The notes beneath the pieces were generated by a model. It was not told where the DNA came from, did not search any database, and saw only the letters and a program-made list of their open reading frames with translations. The position numbers and the translations under genes were made by a program. From SSC4 sp964443225 (GTDB lineage Bacteria > Chloroflexota > Anaerolineae > SSC4 > Amarolineaceae): DNA of 64,000 nucleotides. The first letter of the stretch is position 1. Each line of letters opens with the position of its first letter. Positions 35,285 to 44,072 of the stretch are shown here, one piece after another. Where the stretch lies: NCBI GenBank assembly GCA_964443225.1, contig CAYUCC010000015.1:20574-84573 (forward strand), read 5' to 3'.

Positions 35285-35673
35285 ACGTGACGCGCGGGGC
35301 GTGCCTGCGCGCCTGGCTGGCCGCCCTGGGCTGGATGGCCCTGATCTTCTGGCTGTCGGCGCAGCCTACCCTGCCCGACCTGGGACCTGATCTGACCGAC
35401 ATCCAGGATATTGTTGGCCATTTCGTGGCCTATTTTGGCCTGGCGTTCTGGCTGATCCGTGCATTACGACGCACACCCGCAGTGCGGCATCCGCGGTTGT
35501 GGACCTTCCTGCTGGCGCTGGCCTATGCGTTGAGTGACGAACTGCACCAGTCGTTCGTGCCCAACCGGCATGCAGATCCATTCGATGTCCTGGTCGATTT
35601 GACGGGAGTTGTGGCATTTTTGGTTTTTGATTTTGGATTTTGGAGGGTGTGGCGTGCGGGCGGGGATGGTTAG
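35281..35673 (+). CDS. VanZ-family membrane protein
   Basis: 130 residues with four helices and the family motif SAQPTLP...HFVAYFGLAFW...DELHQSFVPNRHADPFDVLVDLTG. VanZ proteins are linked to glycopeptide or lipoglycopeptide tolerance, but the role here is unknown. GTG start overlaps the glycosyltransferase stop (GTGA). The last helix (VAFLVFDFGFW) is encoded by four heptamer repeats at 35617-35644. It is convergent with scpA and overlaps it by four bases. Confidence 0.85.
   Translation: MNVTRGACLRAWLAALGWMALIFWLSAQPTLPDLGPDLTDIQDIVGHFVAYFGLAFWLIRALRRTPAVRHPRLWTFLLALAYALSDELHQSFVPNRHADPFDVLVDLTGVVAFLVFDFGFWRVWRAGGDG
35617..35644. repeat. Heptamer repeat (TTTTTGG/TTTTTGA/TTTTGGA) inside the VanZ coding region
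   Basis: Four contiguous 7-base units encode part of the last membrane helix of the VanZ protein. A TTGGATT array at 47655-47682 has the same core. Confidence 0.7.
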
Positions 35674-36422
35674 GCGGCGCGGATGAGGATTTCGCCGAAG
35701 AGGCCGGTTTGTTCGACGACGATTCGGCGGCGTTTCATCAGCTCCAGCACGGCCAGCAGGGTGATCACAATCTCGACGCGTGAGTTTGCCAGGGCCAGCA
35801 GTTCGGCGAAGTGCACGGGACGCGGTTGGGCTGTCAACCGCGCGATCAGGTCGATCTTGTCGTGGACGGTAAACGGGAGCGGGGCGACCAGAATGTCGGC
35901 GGTTTGGCTGGGGGATGAGGTCAGGAGGGCGCGCTGCAAGGCTTTCCACAAGTCCGCCACGCTGCCCTGGCCTGCCTGAAGACGTGGGGTGGGCAGCGGC
36001 GGACGCGCGATGCGCACGTACATGACGTGGTGTTCGGTCTCGCGGGCGCGCAGTTGTTGGGCCGCTTCTTTGAACCGTTTGTATTCTCGCAGCTGCTGGG
36101 CCAGGGTGGCCGCGGGATCTTCCTCTTCTTCTTCGACTTCGGCCGGACGCGGCAGCAGGGCGCGTGATTTGATCCAGATGAGCCGCGCGGCCATCACCAG
36201 GAAGTCGGCCAGGGCGTCCGGCTGGATCGTTTGTTCGCTGGCGCGCAGTGTTTCCAGGTAAGCCAGGTACTGCCCCGTCACCTGCGCCACCGACACCGCA
36301 GTAATCTCCAGCTCCTCGCGTTCGATCAGGTGCAGGAGCAGGTCCAGCGGTCCTTCGAACACGGGGAGCGCGATAGTATAGGGCGCGGCTGGTGCAGCCA
36401 CCGCTTCGAGCCCGTCAGGCAT
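35670..36422 (-). CDS. scpA: Segregation and condensation protein A (kleisin)
   Basis: Kleisin subunit that bridges the SMC dimer in chromosome condensation. 250 residues: N-terminal ALPVFEGPLDLLLHLIEREELEI, the ADFLVMAARLIWIKSRALLP helix, an acidic linker (EVEEEEED), and a C-terminal winged-helix end (EIVITLLAVLELMKRRRIVVEQTGLFGEI). scpB is not adjacent here. GGGG lies 8-9 bases before the ATG. Confidence 0.93.
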   Translation of the reverse strand: MPDGLEAVAAPAAPYTIALPVFEGPLDLLLHLIEREELEITAVSVAQVTGQYLAYLETLRASEQTIQPDALADFLVMAARLIWIKSRALLPRPAEVEEEEEDPAATLAQQLREYKRFKEAAQQLRARETEHHVMYVRIARPPLPTPRLQAGQGSVADLWKALQRALLTSSPSQTADILVAPLPFTVHDKIDLIARLTAQPRPVHFAELLALANSRVEIVITLLAVLELMKRRRIVVEQTGLFGEILIRAA

Positions 36423-36463
36423 TTGTCGGCCCCATGATCAATGGATCGAACCGCACGCCAACC

Positions 36464-39400
36464 TCACTCGAGCCTGGCCAATTCGGGTGACCGAAACCGT
36501 TGGCCGGCGGCGGCCATTTCGTCGAGCAGTCGCTGCGTGTCGGCATAATCTTTGCCGGCGATGCGTTCCACCCACACCCCGGCGGTGCGCAGCTCGTCCT
36601 CAGCGTTGCCCGGCACACCCCCCGGCCCACCGACGATCGTGACAAAACGGGCCGTTTTGGCCTCGTCGATCGAAAATCCGATGACGGGTGTAAACCGCCC
36701 AATGTAGCGCATGGCGCTGCGGTAGTCCGGCTCGGCCCACAGCTCGGGCCCACGCCACCAGAAGAGCAGGTAGTGCTCGATCAACTTGGCGGGTGCCGTA
36801 CGCGTGCCGCCCTGCCAGGCCTGCATCCGTTCGAACAGCAGACGTTTCCACTGCTGCCCTTCCTGCCATTGACGCCCCGGGCAGTTCGTTGCCTGCCCGG
36901 CCAGCTCGTCGTGACCGACGATGCGGCTGTTGGGAATCTTGAGTTCCTGGGCCAGCCAGGCGATGAGGTGGGCGCCGCGGTCGAGCTGCAGCGGGGTGGG
37001 GGGCATGTCGGCAAAGTCACCGGCAAACATGATACCCACACTGCTGGCATCCTGACCTTCGGTGTGATAGACCACCGTCTCCAGGCGATTGGTTTGTGCC
37101 ACGTCGCCATCGGCGCCGACCAGGAAGTGACAGCCGATACCCGGCCAGCCGCGCGTGGTCACCTGATACCTGGCCAGCTGGGCGGCATCGACGTCGGCCG
37201 GGGCTGCGCTGTGGTGAACGACCAGGTGGGTGATCGCCGAGAGTGGGCGTGTCTTGTAGACGTTACCAGCCACGGTGCTTTTTGGCAGCTGGTCGACCAG
37301 AGGCGCAAAGGGCGGCTTTTCGATGGTGCCAGGCGGTGATGTACCGCCCCGGCCGGCCAGCAAAGCATCGACCTGTTCCTGCAGCCGCTTTTTGTCCTGC
37401 TGCAGGGTAACGACGTTGGACCGCGCTTGCTCCAGGTCGGTTTGCAGCGTCGTGGCCTTTTTCTGTGCTTCCAACAGCTGTGTCTGTGCGACGCGCAGGT
37501 CGGACCGCGTCTTCTGCAGTGTATCGTTGAGCCGCGCAATCTCGGCACGCAGGGCGGCCACGTCACTCCCCGTGGTGGGTGCGGCACGGTCCAGGATGGC
37601 TTGCGTTTGTGCGATGAGCGTCTGTTTATAGGCTGCACCCTGCAGCCACTGCGCACCGGGTGACCCGGTGGCGGTGAGTTCGTTGGCCCCCTTGATGCGA
37701 TCGATCGGCAGTTGATAGTGCTGCAAGAGCCAGGCCGCCAGGTGGGCCGCGGCGTCGATTTGTGCCGCCGTGGGTGTCGCCGTGGCAAAATTGCCCGCCA
37801 GGCAGATCTGGATGCCGTGATAGAGCCACGTTTGCTGGTCAGTGACCGAAACATCGAGCGGGTTGGTCTGCACGATGTTGCCTTCGGCGTGGATGAAGTA
37901 GTGGTAGGTGATGCCAGGCCAACGTTTGCGATGCGCTTCGGCGATACGCTGCAGACTGACCGATGGGTCGACCGCCGTGTGATTGATCACCAGATTTTGG
38001 ATGAGACTGGCATCGCGCGGTTTCATCCCCGCCGCGTCCCGCGGCAGCTGATCGGTGACGTCGGTAATGGCCGGCGGTGGCACCTGACCCCCACCACCGT
38101 TTCCGCCGCCGCCCGCCAGGCGGTCGCGCAGTTCCTGGTTTTCCTGGCGCAGGGCGTCGACCTGGGTACGCAGGCCGCCCGCTTCGGTGCGCAGCGTCTG
38201 ATTTTGAGTGCGCAGGGTACCCGCTTCGGTGCGCAGCGTCTCGTTTTGTGTGCGCAGGCCACCCACCTCGGTGCGCAGGCTGGCCACTTCAGGACGCAGC
38301 GTATCGGTTTCGGCGTGCAGGTCGATGATTTCACCGGTCAGCACGTCGATCTGGTCCTGGCGCGCCTGCAGATCGAGTTCCAGTGTCGCAAGTTTCTCTG
38401 CCAGCTGATCCAGCTCTTGCTGTTTGGAGGCGAGCTGTGTTTGAAGCCGCGTCAGCTCCTGGCGCAGCTGTGCCAGTTCATCGGTGCCGGTACCCGTACC
38501 CGCGCTGGCTTGCGCGGTCCGAATTTTGGCCAACAGGGTGTCCTTGTAGCGTTGGCCCGCAAGCCACTGCGTGCCCGGCGACGCCGTCTTGGTGACTTCG
38601 CTCGCGCCCACGACCGCCTCGATGGGGAGAGCCAGTTCCTGGAGCAGCCAGGCTACCAGGGTGGCCGTGGCGTCGAGCTGAGCCTCGGTTGGCACGGTGT
38701 TGCTGAAGCTGCCCGCAATGCCGATGTGCACACCTTGGTAGATCCACGCCTCACGCGTGACGGTTTCGAGCAGCGGGGCTGTCTGCTGGATATCGCCCGA
38801 CCCGGTGATGAAATACTGGTACACCATGCCTGGCCATCGTTTGCGGTGCGCTTCGGCCACACGGTCAGCCCCCACCGACGGCGGCACGGCGGTATGGTTG
38901 ATCACGATGGTCTTGATGTCCGCCGGCGGTCGTGCCACGATGCCCGCCGGATCACGCGGCAGCGTGGCGACGATATCGGTCAGCGTGGGGGGCGGCAACC
39001 GCCCGCCGCCGCCGCCCAGCAGATCTTCCAGGGTCTTGATGCGCGCCTTCAGCTTGCCCACTTCCACGCCCAAACGCAGCGCATCTTCACCCACCAGTTT
39101 GAGGCGTACGGTGTCCTGCCACAGCTCCATCGCCACACGCTGGAAGTATTGGCTGCGCAGACCCGTTGCCGGATCGACGTATTCGTCGGTGATTGGGTAG
39201 CCCGCCACGTCGAGACCATAGCGTCGGTACCACGCCAGGAAGGGGTCGCTGACCCAGTGTTTGGTTTCTTCGAAGAACTGTTTGTCGGCGACGATGTCGG
39301 CGGTTTTTACCTCGACACGGAGAGACAGCGGTGTGCTGCCCTGGTCACGAAACCAGGTGATGCCTTCTTCGACCATGTCCAGGCGCAGTGTATAGGTAGC

Positions 39401-40639
39401 GGCCTGTGGTGGTACCCCGATTTTGGCCGTCAGGGCCACTTCCTGGTTCGTGGCCACGTTCGATGGCAGTTCGGTGCGGAAGTCACCCGCCGGCACGGCG
39501 ACCGGTTTGCCCTGGGCGTCGAGCCAATGGTAACCCAGGCGGACCGGGTTGGCACCGGTTTTGAGCCAGGTTTTGCTGCCTTCGTTGCGCACGCGTACTT
39601 CGACGGTCACGGTGGCATTGGCGTTGGCCGTGGCTGGCATACCGTGTTTCAGGAATTTGGCTACGAAGGCGGGGGCCTGCTTCTTCAGCTTGTCGGGCCA
39701 GGTGTACCGTTTCGGCAGTGCATCTTTGAAGTCGGCGATGACGTTCTGTTTGCCGGCGATGCCCCACCGGTCACCCGACACCTGTGGCCAGCGGTACAGG
39801 ATGAGGGCACGGATGACCTGGTTGCCGGGCTGGCTGTTCCAGCGGTTGATCTCTTCGTAGGCCTGTTGAATCCAGCCGCGATTGACGTCGGTCCAGGCAA
39901 TGTCGCCCTGATCGGTCTCGGTGATGTAACAGGGGAGCTGGCGCATGTTGTTGGGAACGGCGGCCAGGAAATCGCGGTAGGCGTAAAAATGGTACCGATA
40001 CTTATCGAACGGCGGATTCATGCGGACATCGCTCGTGATGAGGGCCGGGTCATCGCCGTGGGTGTAGGTGTGCAGCGTAAAACCATCGCAGTTTTGAGGA
40101 CCCAACGCATGCAGGATATCGGAGAAATACTGTACCCAGTTACCCGACGGGTTGCCCGGGTATTTGGTTTCGATATTCCAGGGTGCCACGCCGCCGACCA
40201 GGACCTGTGCGTTGGGTGCCACGCGATGGATCGCCTCGCGACAGCGGCGATAGACGTCGGCGTACAACGTGGGTGTGATCACTTCGCCGCCCATGCCGCC
40301 CGGCCGTTCGATGTGATAGTTCATCTCGTTGCCGATGATCCAGATGTGGCAGCCGCGCGAATTCTGCACCACGTTGGCGCAGCGCTGGGCAAAGGCCGCA
40401 TACTGGCTGGAGTGTGGAATCGTGCCCCCGGGGTGGTAGCCGTTGTTGAGACGCGAGATGATGCCGAAGCCGCGCGCACAATACTGGCTGTAATCGCGTC
40501 CGTCGCGGTTGTTGGGGTCGGCGCCAATCGCTTCGGTGAACAGGATCCAGCCTTTGACGCCAGCCTGTTCCATGTGCGATTCGCCGCCGGGTTCGTGCAG
40601 GCCGTAGATGAACTCAGACTCACAGGGATCGGTGGGCAT
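36464..40639 (-). CDS. 1391-residue glycoside hydrolase-like/triple amidase (PGRP-type) protein
   Basis: Order of parts: glycoside-hydrolase-like barrel at about 1-320 with two Glu candidates, E105 (IIGNEMN) and E241 (ITETDQG); Ig/NBR1-like domain at about 335-445; a YPITDEYVDP linker domain at about 455-520; three N-acetylmuramoyl-L-alanine amidase/PGRP-type domains at about 573-700, 878-1010 and 1135-1270; coiled coils between them (720-845, 1025-1095); and a C-terminal domain at 1280-1391. Domain 3 keeps zinc ligands H1142, H1243 (GHDEL) and C1253 (NCPG). Domains 1 and 2 have Ala for the second ligand (A679, A985) and Ser for the Cys (S687, S993). No signal peptide is visible. AAGGAG is 9 bases before the ATG. 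Role probably in cell-wall binding and cleavage. Confidence 0.8.
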   Translation of the reverse strand: MPTDPCESEFIYGLHEPGGESHMEQAGVKGWILFTEAIGADPNNRDGRDYSQYCARGFGIISRLNNGYHPGGTIPHSSQYAAFAQRCANVVQNSRGCHIWIIGNEMNYHIERPGGMGGEVITPTLYADVYRRCREAIHRVAPNAQVLVGGVAPWNIETKYPGNPSGNWVQYFSDILHALGPQNCDGFTLHTYTHGDDPALITSDVRMNPPFDKYRYHFYAYRDFLAAVPNNMRQLPCYITETDQGDIAWTDVNRGWIQQAYEEINRWNSQPGNQVIRALILYRWPQVSGDRWGIAGKQNVIADFKDALPKRYTWPDKLKKQAPAFVAKFLKHGMPATANANATVTVEVRVRNEGSKTWLKTGANPVRLGYHWLDAQGKPVAVPAGDFRTELPSNVATNQEVALTAKIGVPPQAATYTLRLDMVEEGITWFRDQGSTPLSLRVEVKTADIVADKQFFEETKHWVSDPFLAWYRRYGLDVAGYPITDEYVDPATGLRSQYFQRVAMELWQDTVRLKLVGEDALRLGVEVGKLKARIKTLEDLLGGGGGRLPPPTLTDIVATLPRDPAGIVARPPADIKTIVINHTAVPPSVGADRVAEAHRKRWPGMVYQYFITGSGDIQQTAPLLETVTREAWIYQGVHIGIAGSFSNTVPTEAQLDATATLVAWLLQELALPIEAVVGASEVTKTASPGTQWLAGQRYKDTLLAKIRTAQASAGTGTGTDELAQLRQELTRLQTQLASKQQELDQLAEKLATLELDLQARQDQIDVLTGEIIDLHAETDTLRPEVASLRTEVGGLRTQNETLRTEAGTLRTQNQTLRTEAGGLRTQVDALRQENQELRDRLAGGGGNGGGGQVPPPAITDVTDQLPRDAAGMKPRDASLIQNLVINHTAVDPSVSLQRIAEAHRKRWPGITYHYFIHAEGNIVQTNPLDVSVTDQQTWLYHGIQICLAGNFATATPTAAQIDAAAHLAAWLLQHYQLPIDRIKGANELTATGSPGAQWLQGAAYKQTLIAQTQAILDRAAPTTGSDVAALRAEIARLNDTLQKTRSDLRVAQTQLLEAQKKATTLQTDLEQARSNVVTLQQDKKRLQEQVDALLAGRGGTSPPGTIEKPPFAPLVDQLPKSTVAGNVYKTRPLSAITHLVVHHSAAPADVDAAQLARYQVTTRGWPGIGCHFLVGADGDVAQTNRLETVVYHTEGQDASSVGIMFAGDFADMPPTPLQLDRGAHLIAWLAQELKIPNSRIVGHDELAGQATNCPGRQWQEGQQWKRLLFERMQAWQGGTRTAPAKLIEHYLLFWWRGPELWAEPDYRSAMRYIGRFTPVIGFSIDEAKTARFVTIVGGPGGVPGNAEDELRTAGVWVERIAGKDYADTQRLLDEMAAAGQRFRSPELARLE

Positions 40640-40737
40640 CGATGGTGACTCCTTGGATATCCTGCTGATGAACGAGCGTCTAGGCTACCAGTGAACGCAG
40701 CGCAGGGGCGGCCGCGCCATGATTACGCAGCGGTGCC

Positions 40738-40743
40738 ATTATA
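40738..40743 (-). promoter_or_regulatory. -10 element for the large amidase gene
   Basis: A perfect TATAAT on the minus strand, about 95 bases before the ATG. The -35 region (TATGAA at 17-base spacing) is poor. Confidence 0.4.
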
Positions 40744-40785
40744 CACCACGAAGCGGCGAGTTCATAAATTGGGCCGTACGCGCCT

Positions 40786-40845
40786 GGTGCCGGCGCAGGA
40801 AACGTAGCCGGTCAGAACGCCGAACGGCTGTCCTGCGCCGGCACC
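40786..40845. repeat. Perfect 15-bp inverted repeat with inner stem
   Basis: GGTGCCGGCGCAGGA (40786-40800) pairs with 40831-40845; inside the 30-base loop AGCCG (40806-40810) pairs with CGGCT (40825-40829). It lies between the divergent amidase and aspS promoters and could be a cruciform or binding site. The 337-base gap 40640-40976 otherwise holds only the two promoters and the aspS leader. Confidence 0.7.
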
Positions 40846-40858
40846 GGGCCCGGTGTCC

Positions 40859-40887
40859 TTGTCGAATACCGCACCTTGCCGTATAAT
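40859..40887 (+). promoter_or_regulatory. Promoter for aspS
   Basis: TTGTCG (40859-40864) and consensus TATAAT (40882-40887), spacer 17; start near 40894, giving an 83-base leader. Confidence 0.68.
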
Positions 40888-40976
40888 GCAGCTTCATCTG
40901 TCATAAACGCCGGCCGTCGGGGACTTCCGGCACAGGTGCGTAAATTCATTCTGGCAGATTCTGCGGAGTTAGTTGC

Positions 40977-42809
40977 ATGCTAAAAGATCATCGTTGTGGC
41001 GATATCCGCCTGGACCATGCCGGCCAGATCGTGACCCTGGCCGGCTGGCTGCACCGCCGGCGCGATCACGGCGGCCTGGTATTCATTGACCTGCGTGACC
41101 GCAGCGGAATCGTTCAAATCACAGTCAATGCCGAACTGTCGGCCGCAGCACATGCGGTGGCCAGCCAGGCGCGTGTCGAATACGTACTCCAGGTGCGCGG
41201 TCAGGTCGTGCCCCGCCCGGCCGACCTGCGTAACCCGCAGATGCCTACCGGTGACGTCGAAGTGATGGCCACCCACGTCGAGATTCTCAACACCGCCAAA
41301 ACGCCGCCGTTCTACATCAACGAAGACACCCCGGTGGACGAGGTGGTACGTTTGAAGTACCGTTACCTCGACCTGCGCCGCGCCGCACTGCAGCGCAACA
41401 TCATCCTGAGCGACCGCGTCGTGCGCACGATTCGGCGATTTCTGCACGACCGCGATTTCATCGAGATCGAGACCCCGATCCTGCTGAAAAGCACACCGGA
41501 AGGGGCACGCGATTATGTCGTACCCAGCCGCGTGCATCCGGGCAAGTTCTATGCGCTGCCCCAGTCACCACAGCAGCTGAAACAGCTCCTGATGGTGGCC
41601 GGCTTCGAGCGCTACTTTCAGATTGCGCGCTGCTTCCGTGACGAGGACCTGCGGGCTGACCGCCAGCCGGAATTCACCCAGTTGGACCTCGAAATGTCGT
41701 TCGTCGAGCGCGACGACGTCATGGGGCTGATCGAGTCACTGCTCATTCACCTGGTGGGTGAGATCTCGCAGCCCGGTGAAGCCACCGTTGCGGGCAAACG
41801 GTTCCAGCAGGTGCCGTTCCCGCGGTTGACTTATGACGAAGCCATGGCCCGCTTCGGCAACGACCGCCCCGACCTGCGGTTTGGCCTGGAGCTGGTCGAT
41901 CTGAGCGATCTGTTTGTCCAGACCGACTTCACTGTCTTTCGTAATGCTGTCACCAGTGGGGGGCAGATCAAAGCCCTGTGTGCGCCCGGCTGCGCCGGTT
42001 ATTCGCGCAAGCAGATCGACGAGCTCACCGAGATGGCGAAACGTTATGGCGCCGCCGGGTTGGCCTGGGCGGCGATTCCTGAAACGGCGGATCAGGCACC
42101 ATCGGTGTCTGCGGTGCGCTCTTCGTTTGCCAAATTCCTGTCTGAACCCGAATGGCGGGGTGTCACCGAGCGTACGGGTGCCGGGCCGGGTGACCTGCTG
42201 CTGGTGGTTGCGGCCGCGCCGGCGGTCGTTGCCCAGACCCTGAGCAACCTGCGCCTGGAGTTGGGACGCCGCCTCGGACTGCTGGACGATGATGTCTACG
42301 CGTTTTGTTGGGTGACCGACTTTCCGCTCCTGGAGTTCAACGACGAAGCGCAGCGCTGGACGGCGGTGCATCATCCATTTACGTCGGCCCATGATGAAGA
42401 CTGGGAGCGGCTGGAAACGGACCCCGCTGCGGTGCGTGCCAAAGCGTACGACGTCATTCTCAACGGCTGGGAAATCGGCGGCGGATCGATCCGTATCCAC
42501 CAGCGTGACCTGCAGAACCGGCTGTTCCACCGGTTGGGGATCGATGAAGAGACCCAACAATCCCAATTTGGCCAGCTGCTCGATGCCTTCGAATACGGTG
42601 CACCGCCGCACGGCGGCATCGCGCTGGGCATGGCACGCCTGGTGGCACTGTTCGCCGGCGCCGGCAACATTCGCGAAGTCATCGCCTTCCCCAAAACCGC
42701 CACCGGCAGCGACCTGCTGTTTGGCGCCCCGTCGACCATCACCGATGCCCAGCTGCGTGAGCTGAGTTTGGGAGTACGGAGGGAGTACGGTGTAGGGAGT
42801 ACGGAGTAG
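40977..42809 (+). CDS. aspS: Aspartyl-tRNA synthetase, probably non-discriminating (Asp/Asn)
   Basis: Bacterial-type AspRS with an OB-fold anticodon domain, GAD insert and class II catalytic domain (SPQQLKQLLMVAGFERYFQIARCFRDED; GMARLVALFAG). In the OB fold the His of RRRDHGG and the AKTPPF segment match non-discriminating enzymes, which also charge tRNA-Asn and need GatCAB; discriminating enzymes have Leu there. GGAG is 8 bases before the ATG. The last 13 or so residues (GVRREYGVGSTE) are encoded by a GGGAGTACGGA repeat that has run into the gene. Confidence 0.93.
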   Translation: MLKDHRCGDIRLDHAGQIVTLAGWLHRRRDHGGLVFIDLRDRSGIVQITVNAELSAAAHAVASQARVEYVLQVRGQVVPRPADLRNPQMPTGDVEVMATHVEILNTAKTPPFYINEDTPVDEVVRLKYRYLDLRRAALQRNIILSDRVVRTIRRFLHDRDFIEIETPILLKSTPEGARDYVVPSRVHPGKFYALPQSPQQLKQLLMVAGFERYFQIARCFRDEDLRADRQPEFTQLDLEMSFVERDDVMGLIESLLIHLVGEISQPGEATVAGKRFQQVPFPRLTYDEAMARFGNDRPDLRFGLELVDLSDLFVQTDFTVFRNAVTSGGQIKALCAPGCAGYSRKQIDELTEMAKRYGAAGLAWAAIPETADQAPSVSAVRSSFAKFLSEPEWRGVTERTGAGPGDLLLVVAAAPAVVAQTLSNLRLELGRRLGLLDDDVYAFCWVTDFPLLEFNDEAQRWTAVHHPFTSAHDEDWERLETDPAAVRAKAYDVILNGWEIGGGSIRIHQRDLQNRLFHRLGIDEETQQSQFGQLLDAFEYGAPPHGGIALGMARLVALFAGAGNIREVIAFPKTATGSDLLFGAPSTITDAQLRELSLGVRREYGVGSTE

Positions 42810-42844
42810 GGGGTGGAGTAAGGAGTACAGAACTCCCCTACTCC
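42770..42844. repeat. GGGAGTA(CGGA)-type repeat forming a hairpin at the end of aspS
   Basis: Two 11-base units GGGAGTACGGA/T are followed by related units. GGAGTAGGGG (42803-42812) pairs with CCCCTACTCC (42835-42844). The array supplies the aspS stop codon and a probable terminator hairpin. Confidence 0.72.
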
Positions 42845-42856
42845 CAAATAATCAAT

Positions 42857-42885
42857 TTGCACGATTCTCAACTCTATGCTAACAT
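42857..42885 (+). promoter_or_regulatory. Promoter for the orphan ncRNA
   Basis: TTGCAC (42857-42862) and TAACAT (42880-42885), spacer 17; start near 42892, with no open frame downstream before a terminator. Confidence 0.5.
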
Positions 42886-42891
42886 ACCACC

Positions 42892-43127
42892 ACAGTACCC
42901 TGCCGTGCCCGTGATGTCATCATAGCGCTCTGAGCCAACACCTGAATCACGGGGATCGGACGTTCTGGAAGTGAGGCGGTAGCCCTCGGTCGGTAAGGCC
43001 AAGCTTCTGGACAGGTCCCCACCTGCGAAAGCAGGTTCAGGGCTCCTTGACACACGGCATAGCGGGGGCTCCGTTATCATCCGTTTCATTATCGTGACCA
43101 TCGCCCAAAACGCGATGGTCTTTTTTT
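42892..43127 (+). ncRNA. Candidate structured non-coding RNA of about 235 bases (6S-like?)
   Basis: A promoter and a clean terminator frame a region with no plausible gene. Long-range pairing is seen: GCCGTG (about 42903-42908) with CACGGC (about 43054-43059); GAGC...CCTGAA with TTCAGG.GCTC; GGGGA with TCCCC; and a small CCTGC-GAAA-GCAGG hairpin on the 3' side. One long interrupted rod with a side hairpin on the 3' strand suggests 6S RNA. It lacks the conserved loops of SRP RNA, RNase P RNA and tmRNA. The existence of a transcript is better supported than its identity. Confidence 0.5.
43096..43127 (+). terminator. Rho-independent terminator
   Basis: GACCATCGC (43096-43104) and GCGATGGTC (43112-43120) form a perfect 9-bp stem with a 7-base loop, followed by seven T. 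It ends the ncRNA and isolates the MBL gene. Confidence 0.88.
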
Positions 43128-43133
43128 GCGCGC

Positions 43134-43162
43134 TTGACATGAAGCGGGCTTTGTGTTATTCT
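43134..43162 (+). promoter_or_regulatory. Promoter for the MBL hydrolase-RNase H pair
   Basis: TTGACA (43134-43139) and TATTCT (43157-43162), spacer 17; start near 43169, 34 bases before the ATG. Confidence 0.7.
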
Positions 43163-43202
43163 CGGTGCTTGAAACGACCCTCATAGAACTGGTTGGCCAG
43201 GT

Positions 43203-44072
43203 ATGCAGCGAGAACGTGTTGCTGACAGTATTTGGGTATTTACAAGTGGGTTGTATGCACAGGTAACCGCCGGTGTGGTCTTTACCAGCGAAGGCGCGGT
43301 AGTGATCGACACGCTGCCGTTCCCTGGCGAGGCTCGCGAGTTACGCGACTTTGCGCGCGCCCGCGCCCAGTCGTGTGGTGGCATCCGGTACGTGATCCTG
43401 ACCCATTCACACGCCGATCACATCTACGGCGCGTATTTGTATCCCGAGGCCGAGCTCATCTCACACCGGCGGGCGCGTGACCTGATGCGCCGGCATGCCG
43501 ATCAGGGCCTGCGTGAGGCCCGCGAGTACAACCCGGAACTCGCCGAGGTCGAGATTCGGCTGCCCGGCCTGGTTTTCCAGGAGGAGATGACGCTGCGCCT
43601 CGGTGGACGCACGATTGTGCTGAGCGAATCCCCCGGCCACAGCCCCGACGTCATCACGGTCCACGTCAAAGAAGACAAAGTGCTCTTCGCCAGTGATACG
43701 GTCATGCCGGTGCCCTACATTGTTGGCGGCGATGCCCAGAGCATGATTGCCTCGCTGGAAGCCATTGCCCAGCTCAGTCTCGATAACATCGTCCAGGGTC
43801 ACGGTGAGGTCCTGCTGCGCGGTGAGATCAACGAAATCCTGGGGAGTAACATCGCGTATCTGCAAAAGATCGATGCCCTGGCCCACCAATTCGTGACCGA
43901 CGACCGGCCGCGACCGGAGCTGCTCAAGGTCGACATCGAGGCGTGTGGCAAGTCGCGCATTCCCCTCAGTGGTCTCGTCCAGCGTTTTCACCAGGCCAAC
44001 CTGGCCTACCTGTTCGACCGCTACCGCTTCGAACTGCATGCGGAGCCGCCGGTGGATGAGGACGTCGAATGA
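43203..44072 (+). CDS. MBL-fold metallo-hydrolase
   Basis: 289 residues with the dinuclear metal motif H68-S-H70-A-D72-H73 (LTHSHADHIYG), ESPGHSPD for the next His, and LFASDTVMP for the bridging Asp. The C-terminal third (INEILGSNIAYLQKIDALAHQF) is helical. Substrate not identifiable; glyoxalase-II or lactonase activity is possible. The downstream RNase H gene overlaps it (ATGA). Confidence 0.88.
   Translation: MQRERVADSIWVFTSGLYAQVTAGVVFTSEGAVVIDTLPFPGEARELRDFARARAQSCGGIRYVILTHSHADHIYGAYLYPEAELISHRRARDLMRRHADQGLREAREYNPELAEVEIRLPGLVFQEEMTLRLGGRTIVLSESPGHSPDVITVHVKEDKVLFASDTVMPVPYIVGGDAQSMIASLEAIAQLSLDNIVQGHGEVLLRGEINEILGSNIAYLQKIDALAHQFVTDDRPRPELLKVDIEACGKSRIPLSGLVQRFHQANLAYLFDRYRFELHAEPPVDEDVE

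Noticed and set aside
37712..40648. A 978-codon open frame on the plus strand opposite the triple-amidase gene
   Set aside because: It mirrors the GC-rich third positions of the real gene, lacks a ribosome site and shows no domain; the opposite strand has clear families.
42892..43095. SRP RNA, RNase P RNA or tmRNA
   Set aside because: None of their conserved loops (GGAAGGAAGCAGCC-type, GAGGAAAGTCC-type, or tRNA-like ends) can be found; 6S-like shape remains only a possibility.
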